DNA of 64,000 nucleotides, from positions 1,860,001 through 1,924,000 of the forward strand of contig CAVRXH010000006.1 of NCBI GenBank assembly GCA_963725175.1, read 5' to 3'. Below, piece after piece: positions 8,314 to 20,167 of the stretch (position 1 is the stretch's first letter; each line of letters starts with the position of its first letter). The translations under genes and the position numbers were made by a program. The notes beneath the pieces were generated by a model. That model ran no database searches and had not been told where the DNA came from. It worked only from the letters and a program-made list of their open reading frames with translations. Origin of the DNA: DASUBV01 sp963725175. Its GTDB lineage: Bacteria; Actinomycetota; Actinomycetes; Streptosporangiales; Streptosporangiaceae.

Positions 8314-8772
8314 ATGGCAGCGACGGCCGCGCACCTGACGATCGGCGAGTTGTCGGCGCGCAGCGGCGCGGCCAGGTCGGCGCTGCGCTACTACGAGGAC
8401 ATGGGCCTGATCACCGCCGAGCGGACGCCCGGCAACCAGCGCAGCTACCCGCGCTACCTGCTGCGCCGGATCGCCTTCATCAAGGCCGGCCGACAGCTCG
8501 GCCTGTCGCTGCGCGAGATCAAGGAAGCACTGGACACCCTGCCCGAGGGCCGGGCGCCGACCAGGGCGCAGTGGCGCCGGGCCGCGCGGGCCTGGCAGGG
8601 CAAGATCGACGAGCGGATCGCCGAGCTGCAGCGGCTGTCGGACACCCTGGACGGCTGCATCGGCTGCGGCTGTCTCTCGCTGCGTACCTGCGCGCTGTAT
8701 AACCCGCAGGACACCGCGAGCAGCCGGGGCACCGGGGCGCGCTGGCTGCTGGGCGACGAGCGGCCGGCCTGA
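8314..8772 (+). CDS. soxR: Redox-sensing MerR-family regulator SoxR
   Basis: A 152-residue MerR-type activator. The winged helix-turn-helix occupies residues 8-75 (LTIGELSARSGAARSALRYY). A dimerisation helix follows, then the [2Fe-2S] binding loop with Cys115, Cys118, Cys120 and Cys126 in CIGCGCLSLRTC, the exact CX2CXCX5C spacing of SoxR. Oxidation of the cluster by redox-cycling compounds switches SoxR targets on. In actinomycetes SoxR usually controls efflux or quinone-handling enzymes in response to self-made pigments. No obvious SoxR target such as an MFS pump is adjacent, but lpdA, a quinone reductase type, is 650 bases away on the other strand. A palindrome matching a SoxR box is in front of the gene. 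Confidence 0.93.
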   Translation: MAATAAHLTIGELSARSGAARSALRYYEDMGLITAERTPGNQRSYPRYLLRRIAFIKAGRQLGLSLREIKEALDTLPEGRAPTRAQWRRAARAWQGKIDERIAELQRLSDTLDGCIGCGCLSLRTCALYNPQDTASSRGTGARWLLGDERPA

Positions 8773-8787
8773 CGGCGGCCCGGCGCG

Positions 8788-9645
8788 CTACCTGGCCGCG
8801 ATCACCGCGATCAGCCCGGCCACCGGGATGACGATCGCCGCGATGGACACCCAGGACCAGCGGGCGGTCAGCACGCCGCCCGCCGCCCCAGCCTCGCGCG
8901 CCTCGTCCAGCCGCCTGGCCAGCTCGCTGGCCATCACGTGGCTCGGGTGCTGGCTGGCGATCTCCTTGGCCTGAGCGGGCAGCTTGCCGTACACGCTGGT
9001 GTCCGGCACCTGGTAGCGCCGCCGCGCCCGCTCGTCGTGCCGCTCGCGGTGCCTGCGGCTGCCGAAGCCGGCCCGCAGCTCGGCCCGCGCGCGGGACCGC
9101 CGGGGCGAGTAGAGCGCCCAGCTATATACCGTCTTGTCCGGCTTTGGCGCCTCACGCTCGCACAGGAACTCCACCGAATCGCCCAGGAAGACGCCGGTCA
9201 GACTGCCCCAGGCGACCTTGTGATCACGGAACGGATTGCGGATCGCCACGCCGTCGGCATCGCTGATCACCCGCGGCCGGAACGCGCAGGCGTACATGAT
9301 GCCGGTCACGCACGCGATGGCAACGGTGACCTGGACCGCGAACCAGTCGTGCGACTGGATCGCCAGGTCCGCCACGTTGATCACCACGAATACCAGCCAG
9401 CCCCACCACAGCACCAGGGGTGGCATCAGCCGGAAGGTGGTCCGGCCGCGATCGTCCGTCCGCCAGGCCGACCGCAGGCGGCCAACGCGGCCCTCGGGCG
9501 GCTGGCCCGCCGGATCGGGGGCCAGGCTCGCGGGCGGGACAGGGCCGCGCATGGAGGCGGGCTTGCGCCCGGCTGGCCTTGACCCGTTCAGCCCCGGCCC
9601 GACGGGGCGGGTGCCGCCCGGTACCTGATCCTGCTGTGACGACAC
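8788..9645 (-). CDS. Membrane protein with PH-like domain
   Basis: A 285-residue protein. After a Pro/Gly-rich cytosolic N-terminus come two helices (about residues 84-105 and 111-132), then a domain of about 55 residues with ISDADGVAIRNPFRDHKVAW and GVFLGDSVEFLCE. This matches the bacterial PH-like fold that usually follows such a helix pair in actinobacterial membrane proteins. A basic region rich in Arg and Glu leads to a final C-terminal helix. I chose the GTG at 9645 because GGAG lies eight bases upstream; the open frame allows a start at 9744. The specific role is unknown. Confidence 0.7.
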   Translation of the reverse strand: MSSQQDQVPGGTRPVGPGLNGSRPAGRKPASMRGPVPPASLAPDPAGQPPEGRVGRLRSAWRTDDRGRTTFRLMPPLVLWWGWLVFVVINVADLAIQSHDWFAVQVTVAIACVTGIMYACAFRPRVISDADGVAIRNPFRDHKVAWGSLTGVFLGDSVEFLCEREAPKPDKTVYSWALYSPRRSRARAELRAGFGSRRHRERHDERARRRYQVPDTSVYGKLPAQAKEIASQHPSHVMASELARRLDEAREAGAAGGVLTARWSWVSIAAIVIPVAGLIAVIAAR

Positions 9646-9753
9646 GGCGGTCACTCCACGGTGCTGGCCACGGCCGCCGGCTGGCGGCTCGCGGCCCAGC
9701 TTATGTCCTGGATCGGGCGTCCCGGGCCCGTCCGCTGGACCCATCCCCTGGCC

Positions 9754-10992
9754 TCAGGCCAGGGCGGCACCGGGCATCGGCACCGGCAGCGACCTGCCGC
9801 CGCCCATCGCGGTCAGGGCCGTGGCCGCCATCAGCCGGACGCCGATGCCGATGGCCCGCTCGTCCACGTCGAAGGTGGCCTGGTGGATGTCGAAGTCGTC
9901 GGCTGACCCCGGCGTCCTGGTGCCCAGCCGGGCCAGCGCGCCGGGGATGGACTCCAGGTACCAGGCGAAGTCCTCGCCGCCCAGGCTCTGCGGCGCCGGG
10001 GTGACGGCATCAGGGCCGAGCACCCGGTCGGCCGCGGCCTCGATCATCGCGGTGCACACGGCGTCGTTCACCGTCGGCGGGACGTTGCGCGTGTAGGTGA
10101 TGTCGGGGACCACGCCGTAGGAGGTGGCGACCGATTCCACCAGCGCCTTGACCATGTCGGGGGCGGTGTGCCAGGCCTCGTCGTCCAGGCAGCGCACCGT
10201 GCCCTCGACCATGCCCTCGTCGGGGATGGCGTTGGCCGCCGAGCCGGCGCTGACCCGGCCCCAGACCAGGCTGAGGCTGGACCGCGGGTCCACCCGGCGG
10301 GACAGCGCGGCGGGCAGCTCGGTGATGATCTTGCCGAGAGCGTAGACCAGGTCGGCGGTGAGGTGCGGGCGAGCCGTGTGGCCGCCGGGGCCGGTGACCT
10401 TGACCATGATCTTGTCGCAGGCGGCGGTGATCGGCCCGGCCCTGGTCCCGATCTTGCCCACGTCCAGCCGCGGGTCGCAGTGCAGCGCGAAGATCCGGTC
10501 CACCGAGGCGATCCCGCCGGCCGCCATCACGTCTACCGCGCCGCCCGGCACCTCCTCGGCCGGCTGGAAGATCAGCCGGACCTTGCCCGGCAGCATGCCC
10601 GCCGCGCTGGCCCTGGCCAGGAACAGGCCGGTGCCCAGCAGCACCGAGGTGTGCACGTCGTGCCCGCAGGCGTGGCAGGCCCCGCGGTTGGTCGACCGGT
10701 AGGGGACGTCCTTCTCGTCGGCGATCGGCAGCGCGTCGATGTCGGCGCGCAGCGCGACCAGCGGCTCGTCGGACCCGCCGGCGCCGACGTCCACGATCAG
10801 GCCGGTGCCCTTGGGCAGCACGGCCGGGCGCAGCCCGGCCGCCTCTAGGCGCAGCGCCAGCCGCCGGGTGGTCCGGTACTCGTGATAACCGGTCTCCGGG
10901 TGCGCGTGCAGATCCCGGCGGAAGTCAATGAGCTCCGCCTCGTGCCCGGCCAGGAAGGCATCGAGCTCGCCTTCGAGGTCATGCTCGGCCAT
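9754..10992 (-). CDS. M20-family amidohydrolase (metallopeptidase M20D, aminoacyl/indole-acetyl hydrolase type)
   Basis: A 412-residue cytosolic metal-dependent amidohydrolase. The metal ligands of M20D enzymes are visible: the ACHACGHDVHTS block near residue 100, an EE pair in FQPAEEVPGGA near 135, the His in FALHCDPRLDVG, and a C-terminal GGEDFAWYLE segment. The dimerisation domain begins with GPITAACDKI. Family members hydrolyse N-acyl amino acids or related amides; the substrate here is not decidable. The ATG at 10992 is fixed by the family start (AGHEAELIDFRRDLHAHPE). It overlaps the end of the upstream ligase gene by 14 bases, so the two are probably co-translated. Confidence 0.88.
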   Translation of the reverse strand: MAEHDLEGELDAFLAGHEAELIDFRRDLHAHPETGYHEYRTTRRLALRLEAAGLRPAVLPKGTGLIVDVGAGGSDEPLVALRADIDALPIADEKDVPYRSTNRGACHACGHDVHTSVLLGTGLFLARASAAGMLPGKVRLIFQPAEEVPGGAVDVMAAGGIASVDRIFALHCDPRLDVGKIGTRAGPITAACDKIMVKVTGPGGHTARPHLTADLVYALGKIITELPAALSRRVDPRSSLSLVWGRVSAGSAANAIPDEGMVEGTVRCLDDEAWHTAPDMVKALVESVATSYGVVPDITYTRNVPPTVNDAVCTAMIEAAADRVLGPDAVTPAPQSLGGEDFAWYLESIPGALARLGTRTPGSADDFDIHQATFDVDERAIGIGVRLMAATALTAMGGGRSLPVPMPGAALA

Positions 10993-12148
10993 GCGCCGCC
11001 TCCCCAGGAGTGACGAACCTGTCCTGCGTGAACTCGGCGACCAGTGAGTCCACCACATCGGGCAGGTCGCCGCCGCCGGCGACAACTGCCCGCTGCCGTT
11101 CATATGATGCGCCCTCGTCGAGCACCTCGTAGGCCACACCGAGCTCAGCGGCGCAGCCGAGCCGGTCAGCGACCGGCTCTAGCTCATGCACCAGCTCATA
11201 GATCTGGTCCCGCATCGGCGCCGTCGAGCCGTGCTCGTCCGTGATCGTCATGGCATCGAGGCCGTACCTGGTGGCCCGCCACTTGTTGTCGCGGACCACC
11301 CAGGCCGACGGGCACGGCAGCGTGTAGCCGCGGTCGAGCTGGGCGTCGAAGAGCTGGACCAGGGACTGCGAAAGCGCGGCGGCCATGCCGACCTCACGAA
11401 GCGTGGGCACGCCGTCGAACATCCGGATCTCGACCGTGCCGAAGTCCGGGTGCGGGCGGATGTCCCACCACACCTCCTTGATGCTCCGGATGGTCCCGGC
11501 GCGCAGAAGCGTGTCCATGTAGTCCTCGAACTCAGTCCAGTCCGCTAACAACTGTGGCGGCCCCGAGGTTGGCAGCCCGCCGAAGATCACGGACCGGCTC
11601 GAGGCGAGCCCTGTGTCGTGCCCGCTCCAGAACGGGCTCGATGCGGTCAGCGCCAGGAAATGCGGCAGGTACCCGGCGAGCGCGTTGACGATGGGTATCG
11701 CCTTGCTTCCATCGCGAATACCCACATGCACGTGAACACCGAATGTCTGGACCCTGCGGACAAGCCACTGCAAATTTTCTAGCAGCTCGGCATATCTCTG
11801 AATAGGCGCCATCTTGGCATCCCGCCAGTCGCTGACCGGATGCGTACCAGCACAGGCCAGCATCGTACCGCGCTCGCCGGTTATCCGCTGAAGTTGCGAG
11901 ATTGTCGTCGCCAGATCCCGCTTTGCCTCCGTTACCGTGCTGCAGATGCCGGTGATCACCTCCACGGCGGACTGCATCATCTCGTACTTGATCTTCGGAT
12001 GCTCGCCGGACTCGTGCAGGTCCGGCAGCGATGCCAGCACCTCCGGAGCATCCTGGCGGAGCAGCCGGGTCCTGCTGTCGACGAGCTGCAGTTCCCACTC
12101 GATGCCGAGCGTGGGACCGCGCGAGGAGTTCCAGGGAATCGTGGCCAT
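10979..12148 (-). CDS. YbdK-type glutamate-cysteine ligase family protein (carboxylate-amine ligase)
   Basis: A 389-residue member of the GCS2 family. It has the start TLGIEWELQLVD with the metal-binding glutamates, the YEMMQSAVEVITGICSTV segment near residue 55, THPVSDW near 103, a VHVHVG motif near 138 and EVWWDIRPHPDFGTVEIRMFD near 225. Family enzymes join glutamate to cysteine or other amines with ATP. In actinomycetes the physiological product is usually unknown, since mycothiol replaces glutathione. The 5' half (about 11700-12000) is visibly poorer in GC than its neighbours. It is followed, with a 14-base overlap, by an amidohydrolase, suggesting a paired ligase/hydrolase role. Confidence 0.88.
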   Translation of the reverse strand: MATIPWNSSRGPTLGIEWELQLVDSRTRLLRQDAPEVLASLPDLHESGEHPKIKYEMMQSAVEVITGICSTVTEAKRDLATTISQLQRITGERGTMLACAGTHPVSDWRDAKMAPIQRYAELLENLQWLVRRVQTFGVHVHVGIRDGSKAIPIVNALAGYLPHFLALTASSPFWSGHDTGLASSRSVIFGGLPTSGPPQLLADWTEFEDYMDTLLRAGTIRSIKEVWWDIRPHPDFGTVEIRMFDGVPTLREVGMAAALSQSLVQLFDAQLDRGYTLPCPSAWVVRDNKWRATRYGLDAMTITDEHGSTAPMRDQIYELVHELEPVADRLGCAAELGVAYEVLDEGASYERQRAVVAGGGDLPDVVDSLVAEFTQDRFVTPGEAAHGRA

Positions 12149-12181
12149 CTGGCTGCCGCCCCTTTCGTGCCAGAAGCGCGC

Positions 12182-12236
12182 GTGGCCGGCAAGCCCCGGC
12201 AGGCCACGCGCCGGGTCAGCCCGACCGCACCCGGCG
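12182..12236 (-). terminator. Hairpin pair downstream of the mutase gene
   Basis: Two GC-rich inverted repeats lie between the mutase stop and the ligase start. One pairs CGCCGGGT (12209-12216) with ACCCGGCG (12229-12236); the other pairs GTGGCC with GGCCAC (12182-12207). They could end the mutase transcript. No T-run follows, so this is tentative. Confidence 0.35.
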
Positions 12237-12253
12237 GCGGGCGCCTTGCGTCG

Positions 12254-13834
<1,581 letters not shown>

Positions 13835-14188
13835 ATGACCAGCCTACGGCTGCCCCGCCGGTCGTCGACCTGTGAAGTCCACCACGAGGCGCTCTCGACA
13901 CTTCTACCGTGGAACGCCAGCTTCGTCGGCCGCTCAGATGCCGGCTTATACCCTGGCCGTCCGCCATGGGTCGGCAAAGCTCGTGCACACCGGCGGTATA
14001 GAGCCCGCGTGACCAGGTTGCGGCGCGTGTCGCCGACAACGGACGTGGGGAAAGTCACAGCGAGTGACGCGGCGCGGCCGCTGGCCGATTAGGCTGCTGG
14101 ATCGCGGCCGCCAGATGGCGTCGGGATCGCGCTGTCGGTGCGTGTCAGCACCGTCGGCGCCCGTCAGCGCGAGAGGTTGAGTTCTGGG
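13835..14188. other. Divergent intergenic region between mutase and D,D-carboxypeptidase
   Basis: These 354 bases separate two divergent genes. Small open frames on both strands overlap each other and have no family features, so I do not call a gene. The region must hold the promoters for both neighbours. I could not identify a -35/-10 pair with confidence. Confidence 0.5.
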
Positions 14189-15550
14189 ATGAGAGCTGGT
14201 GCTCCTGTATCCGCTGCTGCCCTGGCCGGGGCGGCGGCGATCCTGGCGCTGGTCACGGCTCCCGCCGCGCTGGCCACCCAGGCGGCGCGGGCCGGCCGTC
14301 CCGCGCATGGCCGCCACGCACAGGCCAGCCAGGCCGGCACGGACGGGCAGGCCAGTAACTCGGGGCAGCACGACCGGTCCGGGCAGGGCAGCCGGTCCGG
14401 GCAGGGCAGCCAGTCCCGGCAGGGCAGCCAGTCCCGGCAGGGCAGCCAGTCCCGGCAGGCCAGTCAGGCCGGCCAGCTCAGCCGGACCGCGAGGCTGGCT
14501 ATCGGCGGGACGGACCTGGCCAGCCGGGGGCTGCTGGTGAACTACCCCGCGCCGGGCGCCCGGCGGCTGCCGCGCGTGCCGGCCTCGGCCTACGTCATCG
14601 CGGACGCGAGCACCGGCCAGGTGCTCGCCGCTAAGGACCCGCACGGCGAGTTCGCGCCGGCGAGCACGCTCAAGGTGCTGACCGCGATCACCCTGATCCC
14701 CCGGCTGACCCCGGACACGATGGTGCTGGCCACCCGCCGGGCGGCGGACACCGAGCCCAACGACGTGGGCGTCGTGCCGGGTCGGCACTACACCGCAAGC
14801 AGCCTGTTCACCGCCCTGCTGACCATCTCCGCGAACGACGCGGCCGTGGCGCTGACCCAGGCGGCCGGTGACGGCTCGCTGGCCAGGGGCATGGCGCTGA
14901 TCAACGCGGAGGCGCATCACCTCCAGGCCTACGACGTGGTCGCCAGGCAGCCGAACGGGCTGCCCGCGGCCGGGCAGGTGGTCTCGGCCTACGACGAGGC
15001 GCTGATCGCCCGGCAGGCCCTGGCCAGCCCGGCCTTCATGCACTATGACGGCACCAGGGCCGCGCGGTTCCGGGTCAAGCCGAAGCACTGGGTCACCCTG
15101 GTGAACCAGAACTACCTGCTGACCCAGTACCGGGGCGGTCTCGGCGGCAAGATCGGCTGGACGGTCAAGTCCAAGGCCACCTACATCGGGCTGGCCCGCA
15201 GGAACGGCGTCACGCTGATCGTGACGGTGCTGCACTGCACCCCGCTGGCCGAGATCACCTCGGGCGAGCGCCTGCTGAACTGGGGCTTCGCGATGGACGG
15301 CAAGGTGCGCCCGGTCGGCACCCTGGTCCCGCCGCTGCCGGCGGTGACGGTCGCCAAGAAGACCACCGCGCAGCAGGCCAGGGCGCGTGCGCTCCGCCTG
15401 GCCAGCCAGGCGGACGCCCAGTCCAGCGATCTGCTGGACGCGGGGCTGGCGGTCGGCTCGGCGGTGGTGGCGGCCGGCGTGTTCGCCCTCGGCAGCCTGG
15501 CCAGGCGGCGGCGCCAGGCCGTGGCAGCCGGCCGGCACCGGCCCGGCTGA
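14189..15550 (+). CDS. D-alanyl-D-alanine carboxypeptidase (S11, DacF/DacA-like)
   Basis: A 453-residue secreted penicillin-binding protein. A Sec signal peptide covers about residues 1-30 (ending TAPAALATQA). A low-complexity Ser/Gln/Gly linker (about 40-97) built from 18-base repeats comes next. The serine peptidase domain then shows all three motifs: Ser159-x-x-Lys162 (PASTLK), SAN at 214-216, and KIG at 321-323 in place of KTG. It removes the terminal D-Ala from peptidoglycan pentapeptides. A C-terminal helix (about 425-445) followed by RRRR anchors it in the membrane. The ATG at 14189 is preferred over an upstream GTG at 14138 because it begins the signal peptide. Confidence 0.9.
   Translation: MRAGAPVSAAALAGAAAILALVTAPAALATQAARAGRPAHGRHAQASQAGTDGQASNSGQHDRSGQGSRSGQGSQSRQGSQSRQGSQSRQASQAGQLSRTARLAIGGTDLASRGLLVNYPAPGARRLPRVPASAYVIADASTGQVLAAKDPHGEFAPASTLKVLTAITLIPRLTPDTMVLATRRAADTEPNDVGVVPGRHYTASSLFTALLTISANDAAVALTQAAGDGSLARGMALINAEAHHLQAYDVVARQPNGLPAAGQVVSAYDEALIARQALASPAFMHYDGTRAARFRVKPKHWVTLVNQNYLLTQYRGGLGGKIGWTVKSKATYIGLARRNGVTLIVTVLHCTPLAEITSGERLLNWGFAMDGKVRPVGTLVPPLPAVTVAKKTTAQQARARALRLASQADAQSSDLLDAGLAVGSAVVAAGVFALGSLARRRRQAVAAGRHRPG
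14375..14464 (+). repeat. 18-bp in-frame tandem repeat in the carboxypeptidase linker
   Basis: Five copies of an 18-base unit (CAGTCCCGGCAGGGCAGC and a close variant) encode a repeated GSQSRQ-type hexapeptide. It lies between the signal peptide and the catalytic domain and probably acts as a flexible wall-spanning spacer. Confidence 0.85.
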
Positions 15551-15591
15551 CCCGCCTGACTACGGCACCGACAGAGTCGGCGGGCAGGCAG

Positions 15592-15782
15592 CGCCTTCAA
15601 GTAGGCAGTGCCTTCAGCAGGCAGAGCCTTCAGCAGGCAGCGCCCTCCGGAGGCAGGCAGAGCCCTCGCCAGGCAGGCAGAGCCTCAGCGGGCAGGAGTG
15701 CCCTCGGCAGGCAGAGCCTCGGCAGGCAGAGCCCTCGGCGGCAAGCTCTCGGCAGGCAGGCAGAGCCTCAGCAGGCAGAGCC

Positions 15783-15790
<8 letters not shown>
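15592..15790. repeat. Imperfect 15-16 bp tandem repeat array downstream of trpS
   Basis: About a dozen degenerate copies of a unit resembling AGGCAGAGCCTCAGC fill almost the whole gap between the convergent carboxypeptidase and trpS genes. The last copy runs into the trpS stop codon. Neighbouring copies differ by small substitutions and by 1-5 base length changes. No coding role is apparent. Confidence 0.85.
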
Positions 15791-16787
<997 letters not shown>

Positions 16788-16942
16788 GCCGGAAGTCTAG
16801 TAGCGCCCAGCACTAGGTGACTGAGCCCGATTGGACGTGAGTGCGTGGCCCTGGCGGGGCGGCTCTGGATTCGGTATGCGCGGGCGCGCACCCGGCCCGT
16901 TCCCTGACCGCCAGCGACCTGAAGGCCGGTGGGCTCGGTCGT

Positions 16943-19910
16943 TTAGGGGGCATGCCGGTGTGCGGTGGTGGCATAGCTACGTCCGGCGGAGGTCTGCCAG
17001 CGGAAGGTGCCAGGTGTGATCTGGGTGAGTGCCCAGTGCTGCTGCTGCTTGAGTCGGTGGTGCCGGCGGCAGAGGGGTCCGAGATTGCAGGGGCAGGTGA
17101 GTCCGCCGCAGTGGAACGGCGTGGTGTGGTCGAGGTCTCCTCTCCAGGCGGGCTGGCGGCAGCCGGGGAACCGGCAGGTCTGGTCCCTGGCCTCGATGAA
17201 GTCACGGATCGTCGGCGGCGGGCGGTAAGCCGCCGATGCCGTGGTGTGCGCGCAGCCGGAGTCGGCGTCCTGGTCGGCGGCGGCCTGCCGGCGCGTCCTG
17301 GCGGCGGCTCTGGCGGCGGCGCGGAGGATCGCGGCACGGATGCTGGTCCCGGCGAGCTCGGCGGCGCTGATCTGGTCCAGGGCAGTGACCGGGATGGTGA
17401 CGGAGACGCGGCCGGTGATGCTGGCGTGCGGCCCGGCCAGCGACAGCATCGGGCCGCCGGCCCGGCGGCTGCCGGCTGGCGCCTGGGCGGGGGGTGTCAG
17501 GCGGCGGGTCACGGTGCCGGTTTTGATGGCGTGGCCGCGGGGGTCGGTGAGGACAACGCGCCACCGGGTGCCGGGCGCGTTGGCGGCTGCGGCGGCGAGG
17601 GCGCGTGCCTGGGCTGCGGTGACCGGCCCGATCCGCCCGAGGATCCCAGGCGCGGATGCGTGCTCGGCGAATGTGGCCCAGGACAGGGTGAGGTCCAGCA
17701 TCCCGGCCTGCGGCCGCCCTGTGCTCACGGTGCTGGCCGCCGTGCCGTCACCGGCCGCGCTTGCCCTGCCCGCGCCGCCCGTTCTGCCCGCGCTGTCCTT
17801 CCCGCCGACACCGTCGGTCGTGAGCGGGCGGGTGCCGGTGGTGCCGGGGAGGGACGGCCAGGCGGGCAGAGGGCCGGTGTCGGCCAGGTCGAGGGGGTCC
17901 TCGCCGTAGCGCAGCCGATCGTCGTCGTCAGGCTCGGGTGCCGGGTCGGCGTATCCGTCGTCGGGGCCGGGTACGTCGGCGTCGGTGAGCGGCGGCACCT
18001 CGGGCCAGGGGTCATGCACGCTGGCGTCATCACCGGCCGGGCTGCCGGCGGGGGTGCCGGGACTGGCCGGGCTGCCGACGGGCGTGCCGGGGCCGGAAGC
18101 GGTGTCGCCGAGTGAGGTGGCGGGTGCCGGGCCGGCGCCCAACGGCGCAGTGGCGGGCGGCTTGCGACCCGGCGGGTGAGGACCGGGCGGCTCGGGACCC
18201 GGCGGATCGGCGCCCGGCGGATCGACGCCTGATGGTCTTGGCGCAGGCTGGCGGGAGGCTGGCGGCCCAGGATCGGGAGACTCTGAGCGTGGTTCCGGCC
18301 CGGGCGGGCGGACGCGGGGCGAACTGGCCCCAGGCGGGCTGGTCCCGGGCGTGCCGGTGCCCTGGGCCGGTGCCTTGCCGTCGCTACGCGGGCTGCTGGC
18401 CGGCGGGGCATCGGGTCGCGGGTCACCGGCTGCTGCGCCGTCGGTCTCGTCGCGGCGGGCTGCAGGGCTGCCGGGCGACTGATCGCGGCTCGGCGGCGGC
18501 CCGCTGGGTGACTGGCCTGAGCGCGGTGGCCGGCTGCCGCGCGGTGGTCCGGGGTGCTGGCTGCCGCCAGGCGGCGGGCCACCGTGCTGCCCGTGGCCAG
18601 GCTGCTCGCCATCGCCCGGCGCGGCACCAGGCCCGTCGCTGTAAGGCGGGTCGTCTGGCGGCGGCGGGTCGTCGTCTGCTGGTTCGTCGGGCTGGCCGCC
18701 GTCGGCGGGCGGGGGTATCGGGGGCAGGGTGCCGAGGAGGAGTCCGAGGTAGATGTGGGCGCGGAGCAGGTCGGTGCCGCCGCCGGCCCCGGAGGCCTTC
18801 AGGGCGCGGGCCAGGGCGGTGATCCGGGCCATGGCCGCCGCCGCATGCGGAGCCGGGAGGCTCGTCCCGGTCAGCGTCGCGGTCCCCTCGTCATCGGGAT
18901 ACAGGCTGACCCGCGCCCGCCGTTCCGCCGCGCGGCGGCGGTCCTCGGCGCCCTGCGGGTCGGCGATGATGACGGCCTTGCGCAGGCGGGCGCGGAGCTG
19001 GGCGTAGGTGAGCTTCTCCCGCTTCGGGCAGGACGTCGTTCTCGACGGCGCGGGCGGTGTCTTCATCGAGGAGGCTGGTCGCTTCGGTGATGAGCCGGGC
19101 GCGGTAGGCGTCGATCTGCCCGGCGGCGAGGGCGGTGCCGGTGGCGGGCAGCCGCCAGGTGAGAGTGACGGCCTGCCCGGTCCACCACTCGGCGGTGCCC
19201 GGTGACAGGGCCAGGGCCAGGCCCACCTGCGCGGCGGCATCGGGAGTGACCGCCGCGGGGCGGCCGTCCTCGCCCAGGCCGGCCTTCTCGTTCCGGGCGG
19301 CGGACCGTGCGGCGATCTGCGCGATGGCGGCGAACTCGCGGGCCTGTGCCCAGGCGGCGACTCTGCGCCATCCGGCGGCGACGGCGGGCAGGTCGTAGTC
19401 ACTGGTGCCGGCGGGGTCGCGCTGGTCCAGCCACGCGGCCAGGCCCGCACTGCCCGGCAGGTACTCCGCCACCACATCCAGCCCCAGGCCGCCCTCATCA
19501 GGAAGCAGCACACCGCCAGGACCAGCGGCGGGATCCGGGTCCGCCTTACCGGGAGCCTGGCCCGGGCCAGGTGCGAGGCCGCCCGGCGACGCCGCCTGAC
19601 CGCCCGCCGCCGTGCTGCCGCGCCCGGCGCCGGCCAGGCCCGGCAGCACGCCCGCGCCACCAGGACCTGGCGTGCCCTTCGCCGCTGCGGCCAGGATCGC
19701 GTCCAGGTCCACGCCAAACGACCAGCACAGCGCGCCGCCCGCGCCGCCGCCAGGGCCGGCAGGCTCTGGCAGCAGGACCCGGTCTGCGGGAACCGGCTCA
19801 TCTCCGGGCACCAGGACCAGCCCGCTCAGCTCGTCTTCGTCGTCGAGCCATTCGTGCTCGCTGTCCGGCTGGTCGTCGCTGGCTGGCTGCTGCGGCTGGT
19901 CGCCTGGCAC
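16943..19910 (-). pseudogene. Giant DUF222/13E12-type HNH endonuclease-like protein, frameshifted
   Basis: Two overlapping frames join into one protein of about 988 residues. The N-terminal part (GTG at 19910) carries an acidic start and the DUF222 core (VAAGWRRVAAWAQAREFAAI). One extra base near 19025 moves the rest into the next frame, which resumes with KREKLTYAQLRARLRKAVI. The C-terminus has the HNH signature: CRFPGCRQPAW, DLDHTTPFHCGG, and CRRHHRLKQ. Family members are usually 400-550 residues. Here a Pro/Gly/Ser-rich segment of about 280 residues (about 17850-18700) is inserted between DUF222 and HNH. Such proteins are multicopy in actinobacteria and their function is unsettled. The frameshift may be an assembly error. 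Confidence 0.8.
17850..18700 (-). repeat. Low-complexity Pro/Gly/Ser-coding tract inside the HNH gene
   Basis: This stretch encodes a run dominated by Pro, Gly and Ser with repeated PPGPEPPGPHPPG-like blocks. The DNA consists of degenerate 9-18 base repeats on a CCGGGC theme and produces long open frames on both strands. It is a likely site of slippage and of assembly difficulty. Confidence 0.7.
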
Positions 19911-20084
19911 CTGGTCACCTCCCGTCCTGCGGCCGTTTCCTGCTATGGGTAAACAGTATCGAGAGGGTCTGACATTCTGGTCTCATGATCGGCTATGAGT
20001 TCGATACGGGAACCTGCCAGTGGCCGGCGGCGGTCAGAGAGCACTTGAGCAGGAGCGGGTGTCATGTGTCAGTTCGGGTCCGAC

Positions 20085-20124
20085 CTCGCGGCCCGCGCTG
20101 TCCGATGCTCTTGCGGGCCGCGAG
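20085..20124 (-). terminator. Terminator hairpin downstream of glpD
   Basis: CTCGCGGCCCGC (20085-20096) pairs perfectly with GCGGGCCGCGAG (20113-20124) around a 16-base loop, 44 bases beyond the glpD stop. There is no T-run, as is common for actinobacterial terminators. Confidence 0.6.
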
Positions 20125-20167
20125 TCTGACCAGCGGCCAGGTCTCAGTGACGATTTGACCTGTCAGG

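Noticed and set aside
17985..19090. Several plus-strand frames in the HNH region
   Set aside because: They arise from the repetitive Pro/Gly tract; none has a ribosome site or recognisable domain.
19956..20007. GTATCGA ... TCGATAC inverted repeat upstream of the HNH gene
   Set aside because: Seven-base arms 38 bases apart are expected by chance; no known operator matches.
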